NCBI GenBank assembly: GCA_900239685.1
Contig: OENT01000114.1
Coordinates: 124,001-188,000 of the forward strand
Length of the DNA stretch: 64,000 nucleotides
From: Rotaria macrura
Taxonomy: Eukaryota; Rotifera; Eurotatoria; Philodinida; Philodinidae
Direction: 5' to 3'
The notes under the pieces were generated by a model. The model was given only the letters and a program-made list of their open reading frames with translations, did no database searches and had not been told where the DNA came from. Of the stretch, positions 1 through 11,579 are shown piece by piece; within the stretch, counting starts at the first letter, position 1, and each line of letters starts with the position of its first letter. A program made the translations under genes and the position numbers.

Positions 1-861
1 AATGCTTTAAACTTCCCCTATATAATAAATAAAGCTTAGTAGAATTTGATTCATTCGGGCTGATTTTTTTAAATTTATATTCAAACGCAATATTTGGTCA
101 ATATTATCCGATCTCTAAAGTTTTAAAAAACCGAGTATTTTGTTGAACCATACATGAATAGAAGACAATCGATACTATTTTTCGTTTGATTCCTATGGAG
201 TCGATCATTGAATCGGATTCTTAGATTTAAATGACTTATGCTCTACACGACGAGATTGAACACATTTAAAATTAGCATACCACCTTTTCTACGTCTCATA
301 ATTAATCATCACATGTTACATCTTTGGAATCGGCAATAAAATTATCAATACATTTTTTTTGTAAATGATTGAACGGGAAGCATTTCGATAAAATAGTGAA
401 CCTGCTCAACTTCAATGAATAGAAGAAGAATACCTTACTTTCGTCTACTTTACGGTATAGGGCAGTTGTCAAAGTCCAATACTTTTCCTACGTATATTAC
501 TTACTGTAGCTTCGAACTGATAATCAACCAATCTCAGATCTATCTTGCTTAGTCACTTAAGTTCCCAACATATACTGGCTAGCCGCATACTAGTCACAAC
601 AAGTATATGGTGTATGTCAACCACGTTGTCCGTTTGTTATGGAACTAATGATCTGATAGAAAGTAGCTGTTCGTGGTTTATCCAAGGTCATTTTAAATTC
701 GACAAATCAACACGGATATTTTTGAATATTTTTCGAATCTATTATGATGAAGAGAATAAGGACAGATATAATAAGCACTAATATTTTAATTATTGCATTG
801 CTTTTCAACAATTTTATTATTTTTTAATAATACTTTTAAGGAAAGGCAAGACAAGAGAAGA
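1..861. other. Intergenic, no gene seen
   Basis: AT-rich sequence with stop codons in all frames. A 78-codon open stretch at 545-781 begins with a non-ATG codon and resembles no family I know. I see no RNA gene or clear repeat here. Confidence 0.5.
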
Positions 862-1430
862 GAAAATAAATGCGGAAACTTCGGACTTATGTCCGAGAGT
901 TATGTGTACTTCAAAAAGTGAATGAGACAAATCAGTCATCCTAGAATGTGTGCCCGGATGAAGTATCTTGGTAAACCTTTTTGGGAAACTCCAAAACTAC
1001 TGATCATCTCAGACATATCTAGGCAATTTTGTTTCTAGATGCAATTTTTGTGCATTTGAGACCTTTTTGCAGCCAATGTTTTGTTAGAAAGCTCGATTTG
1101 GTTAAAAACTAATATCAGATTCGGAATCAGCGTTAAAAACTGAATCGATTTATATACGTTGTGGATAATTCTGAGAAAAAAGTTTTTTTTGAAAAAATCC
1201 CTGTACCACACCTCAGGCATTGCTTGGTGAAAAATGACAATTTTTTCGATAACTCAGCGATTTCTTGTCGGATCCTTCTAATCTTCGAACTGGACCGAGA
1301 TATTCATGAGACAATTGTTTTTACAAAATTTCAGCTCAATCGAATGTATTCGTAAAGAGTTATCGTGTAAACGTTCGGACAGCCGGACACACTGACAGAT
1401 TTTAGTAGTGTACTCACTTTTTGAGTACAC
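862..1430 (+). repeat. Dispersed repeat copy 1 (inverted relative to 36945-37514)
   Basis: About 570 bp that reappears in reverse complement at 36945-37514 with high similarity along its whole length. One end carries a near palindrome around TCGGACTTAWGTCCGA followed by TGTGTACTTCAAAAAGTGA. The other end carries GTGTACTCACTTTTTGAGTACAC, itself a short hairpin. These two ends are imperfect inverted repeats of each other (GTGTACTYAAAAAGTGA). No coding capacity is apparent. It is best read as a non-autonomous mobile element of unassigned class. Confidence 0.75.
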
Positions 1431-1740
1431 AAAAAGAAGAAAGACGAGGAAAAAGCAAAAAGAAATAATAAAGAGAAACTATTGATGATTTTTAGGAAGC
1501 ACTGATAGCAATAGGCCTTTCGAATTATTTTCGACAGTACTCAGATGGAACCCATTCGATCAATGTCAATGCGATACATTTGCCGATAACGTATTAAAAT
1601 GCACGAAGCGAATGGGAGCCGGTATCAAACCGGCAAACCTCCCGGTTTTCTTCCGTTTCTTGTCAATTGGGAAGATGTGAATAAATTTTTAGGTTAATTT
1701 CTTATCCCAGACAAAAAATACGATCCCTAAACAGCTATAC

Positions 1741-2652
1741 AACGGGTGTCCCAAAAAGAATGGGCCTCTCAGTATTTTATCAATATCTCCGTCGATTTTC
1801 GTCGGATAGACTTGATTTTTTTAAGCAAAAGGAATCCTCTACAAATCCGGATAGAACATTTTAATGCAAAATATGAGCGTGAAAAGTTCTAGGCTTAAGA
1901 CCATAAGACACCAAAACGATGGATTTTGTAACAGCCATAATTTTGAAAAACCAAATTATCTTTTGTCTCTGATTGGACAAACACCTAGATACGCTCGTAT
2001 CTACTTTTCAATATTTTCGGATTTCTTCTTTCTCTTGACCTTTATTGAAAGTCATTTGAACAGGACAGTAATGCACAGATGGCGATATTTCATACAGAAC
2101 GATGTGAAATCGCCATAATTCATGTTCTCGCCAACATTATTGTACAAACCATAAAATATATGCCAGACCATTGCGCAGATCTGTTAGATGAATCATTTGC
2201 CTTCGAAACAGCTACAATATTTTATCATAAAAATTTAGTTTAGGGCATAGGTGCAGAACTTATCTAAAGTAACGCCAAAGCTCTGTCGAAAAGTTCGAAA
2301 TATGTGAAAAGAAAACACTTGGCTGCACAAGAGCCTAAAGTGTCGAAAGGAATATTAATTCCCATCAAGAAAGATCATTTCATGAGTTACTCAGTCGCTC
2401 ATTCGGTTTGTCTGCATCTCAAAGCTATGATAATAAGAACAGGACAAAAAAATTTGCAAAAACCATCATGTTGGTGTCTTATAATGTTTAGTCTAGATTT
2501 TTTCATGGTGACTTTTTACATTGAAATGCGTTTCCATATTTTTAGCGAATTGAATGAGGACTCTTTTAGTTAAACGAATCAAATCTATGCGACCAAAATT
2601 GACGGAGATATTGGGAAAATACAGAGAGACCCATTCCCTTTGAAACACCCGT
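1741..2652. mobile_element. Non-autonomous DNA transposon with long terminal inverted repeats (Tc1/mariner-like ends)
   Basis: The left end (from 1741, ACGGGTGTCCCAAAAAGAAT) and the reverse complement of the right end (from 2652, ACGGGTGTTTCAAAGGGAAT) match for the first 75 bases. Weaker similarity continues to about 200 bases: the AAGACACCAAAACGATGG stretch near 1905 pairs with its complement near 2465. A TA dinucleotide flanks or nearly flanks each end (1736-1739 and 2653-2654), which fits Tc1/mariner target choice. The interior shows no recognisable transposase and only short open frames. It is a decayed element. Confidence 0.7.
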
Positions 2653-5119
2653 TACGATAAAAATATGACGCGTAAAAAGGGCCAGTAATACAGACATATA
2701 TTCTCTGGAATGCGCTAATTTGACGCCATCTTTACGAAGGTTACATAGCAAAAATGCAGTGCACGTATACGACCGTAACACTGACTGTATTAAAATGTCG
2801 TGATAAGCCTTAAAAACCGCCCCTTACGATAAACCTACGGATAGTTTGCGGTGATCCGTAATCACCGACCTGGATATTATCAATTCAAGTTTTATTTAAT
2901 ATATTTCAGATTTATCGTTCGAGGTTAAGGAAGCCAAAATAGAAATAACTCAACTCATGATCACATCCCACTATTGCAAGAAGAAAAGTACTAGACGACT
3001 TGAGTTAAAAGTACGTTCACTGATCATCGAAAGCATATGATTCTATCATGTCTGGGCTTCAGAAATTTCCCAAAGCTCATTATCATAATTATCATCGAAA
3101 TTTTGGAAATAGTGGTCCAATCGATCATGAGAAACTCGATAAAGCAGGTAAAGATTCAAATAATGATTCATGATCACAGTTTTGGTCGATATGAATTACT
3201 TTCCTAAAGCTGTTTAAAATGGAAAAATTGTATTTTCGACAAGAAATCCAATTTTAAATAAAATATTTGTTAACGAAAAAGTATTTTTATTATTTACTTA
3301 ATTAGATGATATCAAAAAAGTAACTATTTAATGAATTCGAATTATTCCAGTCGATTTACGAATAAATGAGGAATAGAGAAAAACATAATGAGTTTAACGC
3401 ATTTTCACGATTACGAGGAAAATAGAGAAATAAATGTAAACTATTATTACAGCGGTTCCCGACAACTATACGGTTTACATTCTGTTTTCTTCTTACTGAG
3501 CACCAACGACTAACGTAAGACAAATTACAAATGATAAACACGAAAAAGAAATTCTATCTTACAAAGAGAAATTTAATCTTTGAATATAAGTTAAATCACT
3601 ATTTTTCTTCTTGATTACCTAATATGCAAGATGATGAAGAATCACATGATTATTAGTATGATGCATTTTTAGCTATATTCAATTATTTTTTGTCATTTAT
3701 GGATATTGAAGAGAGAGGCACGGCAGAAAGTAATTATACAAGAAGATTATCTTTTTAAAGGAGCAAGAAACAATGTCTTTAAGAAAAGAAAAGAAAAAAA
3801 ATTGAATTAAGGATTACATTCTGATGGGATAAGCTTTGACAAAAATTTTACAATGATTTTCTGAAAATTGTGAACTCTTTATATATATGTATCATTATAG
3901 GAAAATTTTCATATCAAGATATGAGTATTAATATTTTCAAAGAATTCATTGCAAAGAACATAAAAAATAAAAGTAATCTGCGTTATTTCAACATTAATTG
4001 TTAAATCATCATGTTGCATAGTTTAATACCGTATATTCATGAACAAAGCAACAAGATTGACAGGTGTCATTACCTAAAATTGATCAGAATGGATCAAAAA
4101 AATAATAATGCATCATTAAGGAAAAATTTTCAATTAAAATTAGAAAGCTTTTTCTTGTGCAAAGGTGAAATTGTCTACGTAGTTGTTGAGAATATTCAAA
4201 AAATATGATTTGAGAATTTCTTTTTCTGTTATTAGCCAAGGTTAACTCTGTCACATGTGAAACTTGTTTATCTGTATTTGACAATCATTTCTGCTATACT
4301 TTTATACATAATGTAGGTTCTCGATGTCTTCTCTCGCTAGCATAAATAGATGAATGACAAATTCACGTCCTGAAAGTCAAAGAAGTTGAAATACGACAAT
4401 TTGACTAGTTTCTCATAAGACATTTTACGACAGCAGATAACGTGTTCTTAGTGCACTTGATTAATTATTGAGATAATATATGCTCAATTACACAATGCAT
4501 ATTATGTCTTGACAAAGCTAAAAAGTGCAAGCGGTAATATTCAGTAAATACTAGCAAGACAGGCAATTGTGAAAATTAAAACTTAGAAATGAAAAGATTA
4601 ATACATATAATAAATATTTCGGATCGTTTTGTTAATCTAGATTTATTTGAAAGTCTATTCAAGTCATCCAGATCATGATAACGTTGATTGAATCGTAAAA
4701 TCATTATTTCATATCTTATAATTATTACAAAGTAGAATCCATGTTTAATAAAAATAGGAAGAATAGAGTTTTTGTATACTTAATATTGTTATGTTATCTC
4801 ATATGATGGATGCATATAATATTGATCGAATTCGATGGGTTAGATCAGAATTTATTAATTAGTTTTCCTTTCGTGTTTTACTTTGACAAATATTGATAAA
4901 AATAATGCTTCATCTTAAGTTTAAATTTAAGATAGAATGTTTGAACGCACTTTTTATAACCTAAGATATGTGATTTATTTCTCATTTAGTGACGATTTAC
5001 ATGCAACTGCTATGGGAAAGTGAATAACAAGAAAAACAGTTGGCGCTGTTATTTTGTTTGCTCTTTCTGTTGTATCTTTCCTTTTTTCTAAATTTCTATT
5101 CTGTGTCATCGATTATAAC
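2653..5119. other. Intergenic, no gene seen
   Basis: About 2.5 kb of AT-rich DNA with only short open frames on both strands and no recognised domain. It leads up to the PLAT-domain gene, so its last part probably contains that gene's promoter and 5' UTR. Confidence 0.45.
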
Positions 5120-7908
5120 ATGAACGAAAATCAATCGAATCTAAAGAATTATTTACTTATCTTAAAAACACTTCACGGTGATCCAGGAGAAAATTTGACT
5201 GTGATTGTAAAAGGTACCTGTGGACAAACAGAAAAACTTTTATTAGGAAAATCGCAGGTACTCATGAAAATTGCATTGCTTTGACATGATGATTAAACTC
5301 ATCGTAATTTTAGTCACATCGTAAAACTTTCAAAAATAATCAAACTGATCTTTTTTTAATCTTGTCCAATATGGATCTAGGAAACATATTTCAAGTTGAA
5401 TTTCATGCAGGCATAAATTCCAAATGTAAAGAATGGACATTTAATAATGTATTTATTATAGATGGTCAGATTTTCATGAACAAAAATCTTCATATGTCGA
5501 CTTAGTTATCTTTAGGTATACGTATTTATCACAACTTTAACTTGGAACATTCTCTTCAATTACCTACCAATAATTCAACTTTGGTGAATGTTGCTGAACC
5601 AATATCTGAATCTCGAGGTTTTTCCTTTCTTCCATTACATTCCAAAAAAGAAAAATGATTTAATAGTTATTTTTTAAATGGGTTTCGTTTTCATTGTTGT
5701 AGTTGTTCTACTCGATTGTCTGTACATTGCCCGTGTTTCTAAGGGATAATGTTCGAAACTTAAATAAAGTAATTTCGAGTATTTCACTAATGTCCTAGTA
5801 GGTCGAGAATAAGAAATGGAACAACGAATTCGGAAAAAGTAATCATACACCAACTTGCAGAATTTTCTCAGGACTCGAAGATAGCTTGGGATAGATAACT
5901 GATGAATTTTATTAGCGGCATCAAAATACATTTCACATTGTTAATGTTAAGTATTTCTTATGCTGCATTCATGACTCATTCATACGTTTATCTCTCTGCT
6001 ATAATGTGCAGATCATACTATATCTAAATAGGACAAGCAAGGTTTTCTCTGAGACACATATCGATATGATCCAAGTAGGTAAGATCATGACAAAACTGTT
6101 TTTTTACATATTAGAAATACGAAATACACTATTTAAAGCACATACGAACACTTATACTGAAGTTAACATCGCTTGGATCATCATTCGAACCCTGTAAAAG
6201 TTTTCATCGGTTTTAATGAAAAATTGTTTGCATGTTAATTATCTCCATAGAAATGTATATTACCACCTTCTATTTATTAGCTATTGAATCATTATCTCTG
6301 AATAATGTTTTTGTTTGTAGACTTTTCAAATCACTGAGAAGAGAAACGATTGCAATCAAAACCAATTAGTAAAGGACCACTTAACTTTAAGTACAACTGA
6401 ATCAGTTTATTCGATGCTTCATATTTTTCTTTTTGATAGCAGCTAGTTGCTTATGTATGACATATTCGGGAGACAAATCTGACGAATATCATTAATTACA
6501 TGAATTTTTGGGATGTTTACAACTCATTATTCTTTTTCAGAGAGTTTCTACTATGTATTTGTTAAAACTGGAAATGAATCATGTTCGAAAGGATGTTATC
6601 CAACATTGTCTTTATTCGGTAAAAGTGAACAACACACAGATATCAATATGAAATCATCTTATCGGGTACATGCATCCTCAACTAATAATAGTATTGCGCT
6701 TGAAAAACATCACTTTGATATAATTCAATGGCAAGATCATAACATTGGCAACATCGAGAGAATGCGTTTAAAACTGAATTCTGAAAACATAGCAACTAAA
6801 TGTCAGTGGTTCATCGAATGGATGTTTGTTATTCATCATGGATATTCATTTACAGGTGAAAATAGTAATTGAAATAAATGAATGATCGTTTTTGTTTTGT
6901 TTCTTTAACTAAGGACGTATTATACTTGATCGATTAATAAAAATTGATCGATGTATTGATATTGGTTTAGAACAAAGTGTATTACCCATTTCTAACGAAC
7001 ATGGAGATTCATTTTGTAGGCCGAAAAAACATGATGATCAATTATTAATCTGCAACATGTTAAATAAGCAATCGAATGCGTAAGTTTCTAAAAGTCGATC
7101 TACAATCATTTTCGTTTTCATGCTCTTCAGAATTACCGATGATGTTGGCCGGTATTATGTTATAATTAAAAATATGAATGGGACAAATGGTGATGTCTTT
7201 ATTAATTTTCATGGTGATCTCGTATCGTCATCCGGTGAACAACATCTATTGAAATGTGAAAACTATCCAGATCATCCATTTGGTAGTAAACATACAGTCA
7301 GTAGATGGATATAAAATTGTATCTGGTGTTATGTTTATTTTCTATCAAGGATTTATTTCATATAAAAGCCATAGAAGTTGGCCATCTGCATTCTGTATCT
7401 ATCAGTCTTGATCAAACGCAGAAGGAACAAAGCTTAACACTTGATTCATTATACATTATACATAATGCCATTGTACATGAGTTTGATTGCAAACATCAGA
7501 TTTTAAATAGAGACCAGACAAAGAAAACCTTCGTTTCTCTAACACATTCGTCGTTACCTATTGGTAAAGCTTGCTATTACCTTACGACTCAGATAGGTAG
7601 CAAAATGTTATCGAAAACAAATATGAATTTCAAAGTTGAAATAACAGGAACAAAAGGAATGTTTGGTAAGAAAATTTTAGTTGCTATGTTCCAAGGATTC
7701 CATAGAAAATTTTATTCTAGGACCCATCGAACTGAAAGAATCATTGACTAACGGAAATAATCCGTTTGAAAAAGATTGTATCGATTTATTTCAAATAGAA
7801 GATGATGATATCGGTGATCCGACATCGATAACAATCAAATTAATCACGACTGGTAAAGATTTTCAAATAAATACTGTTGATGTTTTTTTTGCTGCCGACC
7901 AAGAATAA
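5120..7908 (+). CDS. Multi-PLAT (LH2) domain protein, LOXHD1-like
   Basis: A spliced gene encoding tandem PLAT/LH2 beta-sandwich domains, which bind lipid or protein at membranes in lipoxygenases, polycystins and LOXHD1. Exon 1 runs 5120-5257 from an ATG (MNENQSNL...) and shows HGDPGENLTVIVKGTCGQTE. Repeat 1 continues after about 5380 (FQVEFHAGI, then YHNFNLEHSL). Repeat 2 lies in the exon after 6539 (YYVFVKTGNES...). Repeat 3 starts near 7130 (GRYYVIIKNMNGTNGDVFIN) and continues across an intron into 7361 onwards. Repeat 4 is at 7570-7905, with an intron about 7666-7720. The stop is at 7906-7908. No membrane segment or enzymatic domain is visible, so it is a stand-alone PLAT array of four copies. 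Exon borders between 5380 and 6540, which include a roughly 900-bp intron, are uncertain. The start could lie in a missed upstream exon. Confidence 0.75.
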
Positions 7909-8249
7909 ATTGAAATATTGTATTGAGATGTTATCAGTCATTCCTAAACGTGATCTATGATAGGACACATACAAAATGAATAGATCTAACACAACGTTCC
8001 AGGACTTTAGTGAGAATAGAATTGAGTTTTTCAAATAAATAATTATCATCAATCACATCTCCAAAGCTTAATTTAAAATAAATCAGCCATGTCAGACCTT
8101 GTTTATTGATATTCTGTTTCCATCAAAAACTATTCAATGAATAGAAAACAGTGTTAAAAATAACTCTTCATTGCATGATCTCAAATGAACTTCTATTGAT
8201 TAGACAATAACTTCGATATACCTAGTTAAAGATCATTTGTTTAGATATT

Positions 8250-8839
8250 ATGTCTCATGTGTCTAACAGCGTTAAAATCGAAAGGTAATTTATTTTTATC
8301 TTCGTTTTACAACACATGAATATATCATATTGTTCAATTTCAACAGAATAATGCTTATAAAAGATACAGAATATAATTCCTTGTGGCAAACAGTTGGTGA
8401 TCTTAAATCGAACGAATTCAAAACAATTTCTTTACCTGTTCAACAACATAAATCAATTAAAGAACCTATGAAAACTTTGATTCGTTCTGTCGAAAATTTA
8501 CATTCAAAAAGTGTGGACAAGATGATGCCATTAACTACTGTGAATCTTATCAGTACACCTAAGACTGAAGTGAAGGAACATATAGAAACAAAACCCGTAA
8601 ACGATAACACTGATGAAAATCTTATTTCGAAGAATGATCATCGAAAGAACTCGTTGATGTCTGAAATAGAAGATCTTCAAAGACGTCATGTATTTGCATC
8701 AAGTTTACATCAAGCTCAACAAAACTATCGTGAATTAAGACGTTTATTACGAAAAATGAATGGTCGAACGACAACAATTACAAATAAACGAGTTTTACAC
8801 ATGAAACCATTAGGATCTTCGAGAGAAAAAGCTAATTGA
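8250..8839 (+). CDS. Small uncharacterised protein, two exons (about 175 aa)
   Basis: Exon 1 (8250-8284) begins with ATG and encodes MSHVSNSVKIE. A 62-bp intron (GTAATT...CAACAG) leads to exon 2 (8347-8839), ending in TGA. The frame is continuous across the junction. The product is hydrophilic, rich in Lys, Ser and Asn. Its basic, probably helical C-terminal stretch (EDLQRRHVFASS, then NYRELRRLLRKMNGR) could be a coiled coil. There is no signal peptide, membrane segment or family I recognise. It lies 342 bp downstream of the PLAT gene on the same strand and ends only 63 bp from the stop of the convergent AprA-like gene, so the two 3' UTRs must nearly meet or overlap. Confidence 0.6.
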
Positions 8840-8902
8840 ATTTCTTGAATTTTAAAATTATTTTCTTTTCTCTGCTTGAAATAATACAAAAAAAAATTTT
8901 AA

Positions 8903-11579
8903 TCAAACGAGTGTACCATAACAACTATCCTCGTAGCAATCACCTGTTGGATACGAATCTGGAATGATTTGAGTTTCTGTTGTAAGCTCAAGAACTGTAC
9001 CATCTGGACCAGGAAAATTGACTTGAATGAAAAATCCTTCCCAGCCATTTAGAGGATTTTCAACAGTGAAAGAATAAACAACTGTGGTTACAGTTTCTGC
9101 CTAAAACAATATTAAAATAAAACAAAATAAAATAAACAAAAACATATATATATATATAGATATATAGATGCATATGAGCAAGAAAAATAAATACAAATTC
9201 AATTCTTACTTCTTTTACAATAGCAGTATTAAACCAAATAACTGGATTTGGAATTGCTGACCCAGGTTTATTTGGATCTCCAATAAGAAGGCGAAAATCA
9301 CGTCTATCAAATAATTAGATAAATTATTTTTCTCTTTTTATCTATAGATGATTAAATGAAAACCTTTTATTGTTTAATGTTCGAGCACGATAACCATAGG
9401 CACTCAATGGTTTTGGCCCAACACTAAAATCAATTGTTACATGAATAGAACCATGAGTAGTGTTCGATGATTTCACCCATTTCATCGAAGGTAACGGTTG
9501 TTTCTGTAAAACATGACAGATAATTGAATATTAGAAGAGCAAACAAAAACAAAATAACAACAACTTTGTAATTTACCTCATAAATACTTAAATAAAAGCT
9601 TTTCATAGTAAAGAAAAGACTTATTTCATGACCAGCACAAGAATGTTCAGCATTCGGTAATCGTCTAAAGACTATAAGTTGAATCTGAAGAAAAGTATTC
9701 CCATTTTAAAATACCTTATATATGAACCACCGGTAGCCACTTGTAGATCGTTCCAAAATGCATCCTAGAAATAGATAAATTCAATGAATAGTTCTATTAA
9801 CGAAGAAAATCCCAGAAAAATGAAGTATTTCTTAATACTAATTAGGTTGGTAAGCCGAACAAATCGTTACTCATTGTAATTATTATGTATTGTGTGTTTC
9901 AAAAATAAATCTTCGTTTAACTGAAGGCAACAATTATGTTTAAATTTTATAATGCCGCCATCCCTCTAAAAGTGTTCTTTTTTATATTTGCCATTGAAAC
10001 ATAAAAGTGCTTCGAAATAAATGGATACAACCTTCAATGAAAACTAACTCTTTAGTTTTATGATCTATTCAATGATACAATTCACATAGAATTTTTACCT
10101 CGTTATCGGGTAAGAAAAATTCATCTCCACTTGATTGAATTTGTAATAGTTTCATATTTTTATATCTATCAAAATAACCTAAATATACACATACGTATAT
10201 ATTTAAAAAATGATCAAGCTATCAAAATATATTTGTCTATAGTACTATAAGGATCGATGATGTCTGCCATTTTACGTAAATTTGGATGGTCAGTATTTCG
10301 AGTAATATTTAAAACATAATAGTCTTTGAATGCAAATGTCCAACCAGCTAAAGACTTCGAAATTCATAGAGGAATATAGATAGATCGAATAGTTATCAAT
10401 ACAATGTACGTACTCGATAGTGATGATGCAAATTCTATCATTTAAAACAAGTATGTCAATATATAGTTAAATAAATCAAACTATTCCTAACCTGATGCAT
10501 ATTTAAAATATCCAAAACGATAGGAATTGCAGCAATGACGCGTTCATTGTCGACAGCAGCAGTTGTCCATGCTGAGTTAATCAAATCTTATGGATCATAG
10601 AAAAAGAAATGACAGAAAAAACTCTCACTTGTCCATCCACGCTAGAATATCGATCACAGAAAACGTCGAGTAAATAACAAGAGATTAAATAAAATCGATT
10701 TACTTTTGAAGCACCAGCTATCATAAACTTTTGCGGCACAGTCAGACCTAGTTGTTTTACAAATTGTTGTACAGCATCCATAGCAAGTACTGAAGCCTAT
10801 GTATTGTATGACAATAAACAATATGTTAATAATGAAAAATATTCATTTTTACTTTCGTCATTGGCATACGAAGAAGAACATAAGGATTACTTGTATTTTC
10901 AATGAATGTTTTCCATGTCCATGCAATAATTGCATCTTCACCTCGATTTCTATGTGTAGGATCATCCTAGTGACAAACGCATGAATGTTTTTCATTGAAA
11001 ATAAAAATTTCGTATACTAATCATACGACAAAACTTATCGGTTCATTTGGAATATCTTGAAGATCGACGCCAATACTACCACTACTCACAGCGAACATAG
11101 ATGTTAAGGCAACAAAATTATCTTGTGGTTTTGGAAGTCTATGATTAATTAAGAGAAAAAAATACAAGATAAATTTTTGTCGCTTATCGAACATATCTTC
11201 TTATACCCGTCTCCATTACCACCACCATCGATAAGCATAAAAGAAGCATCGGGTCTTGTAAGTTTATGTGGAACACTAACACACAAATAGTGCCACCATA
11301 TTGGATGATTAGAAAATGTTTCTAATTTTTCAAAATAGATAAATGAAAAATGTTTACAATCAATTATATTACTGTACCATCCAACCATTTTTGTGATGTA
11401 AAATTAAGAATATATAGAACATAATCAGGTTGTTGATATGACTCAATTACAGTCCAACCAAAATGTGGATCCGGCATTCGAACATAATCATCCAATGGAG
11501 TAGTATGACTTTTATCGATCAACAACAGACAAATACCGATGGAAACAAAAAAACTGGCCAAAGATCTGGTATATTGCAT
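8903..11579 (-). CDS. AprA / PhoPQ-activated pathogenicity-related (PqaA) family protein
   Basis: A secreted-type alpha/beta-hydrolase-fold protein of the family that includes bacterial PqaA and the Dictyostelium proliferation repressor AprA. The start ATG (complement of 11577-11579) opens a signal-peptide-like stretch (SLASFFVSIGICLLLI). The family block TPLDDYVRMPDPHFGW follows, then after an intron HPIWWHYLCVSVPHKL and MLIDGGGNGDG. The nucleophile-elbow motif GASKRGWTTWTTAAVD is assembled across two introns near 10710-10550, followed by ERVIAAIPIVLDILNMHQ. Further pieces include LLQIQSSGDEFFLPDNEDAFW and LPNAEHSC. The last exon (8903-9100) ends EGSCYGTLV. About ten short exons; the frame continues through those I checked. 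The exon ending near 11045 uses a weak donor (GTCGTA). The exact function in animals is unknown. A hydrolase role is only inferred from the fold and the GxSxxG-like elbow. Confidence 0.85.

Noticed and set aside
5674-6197. Open frames inside the large PLAT-gene intron as extra exons
   Set aside because: Not PLAT-like, poor splice signals, and not needed to complete the domains on either side.
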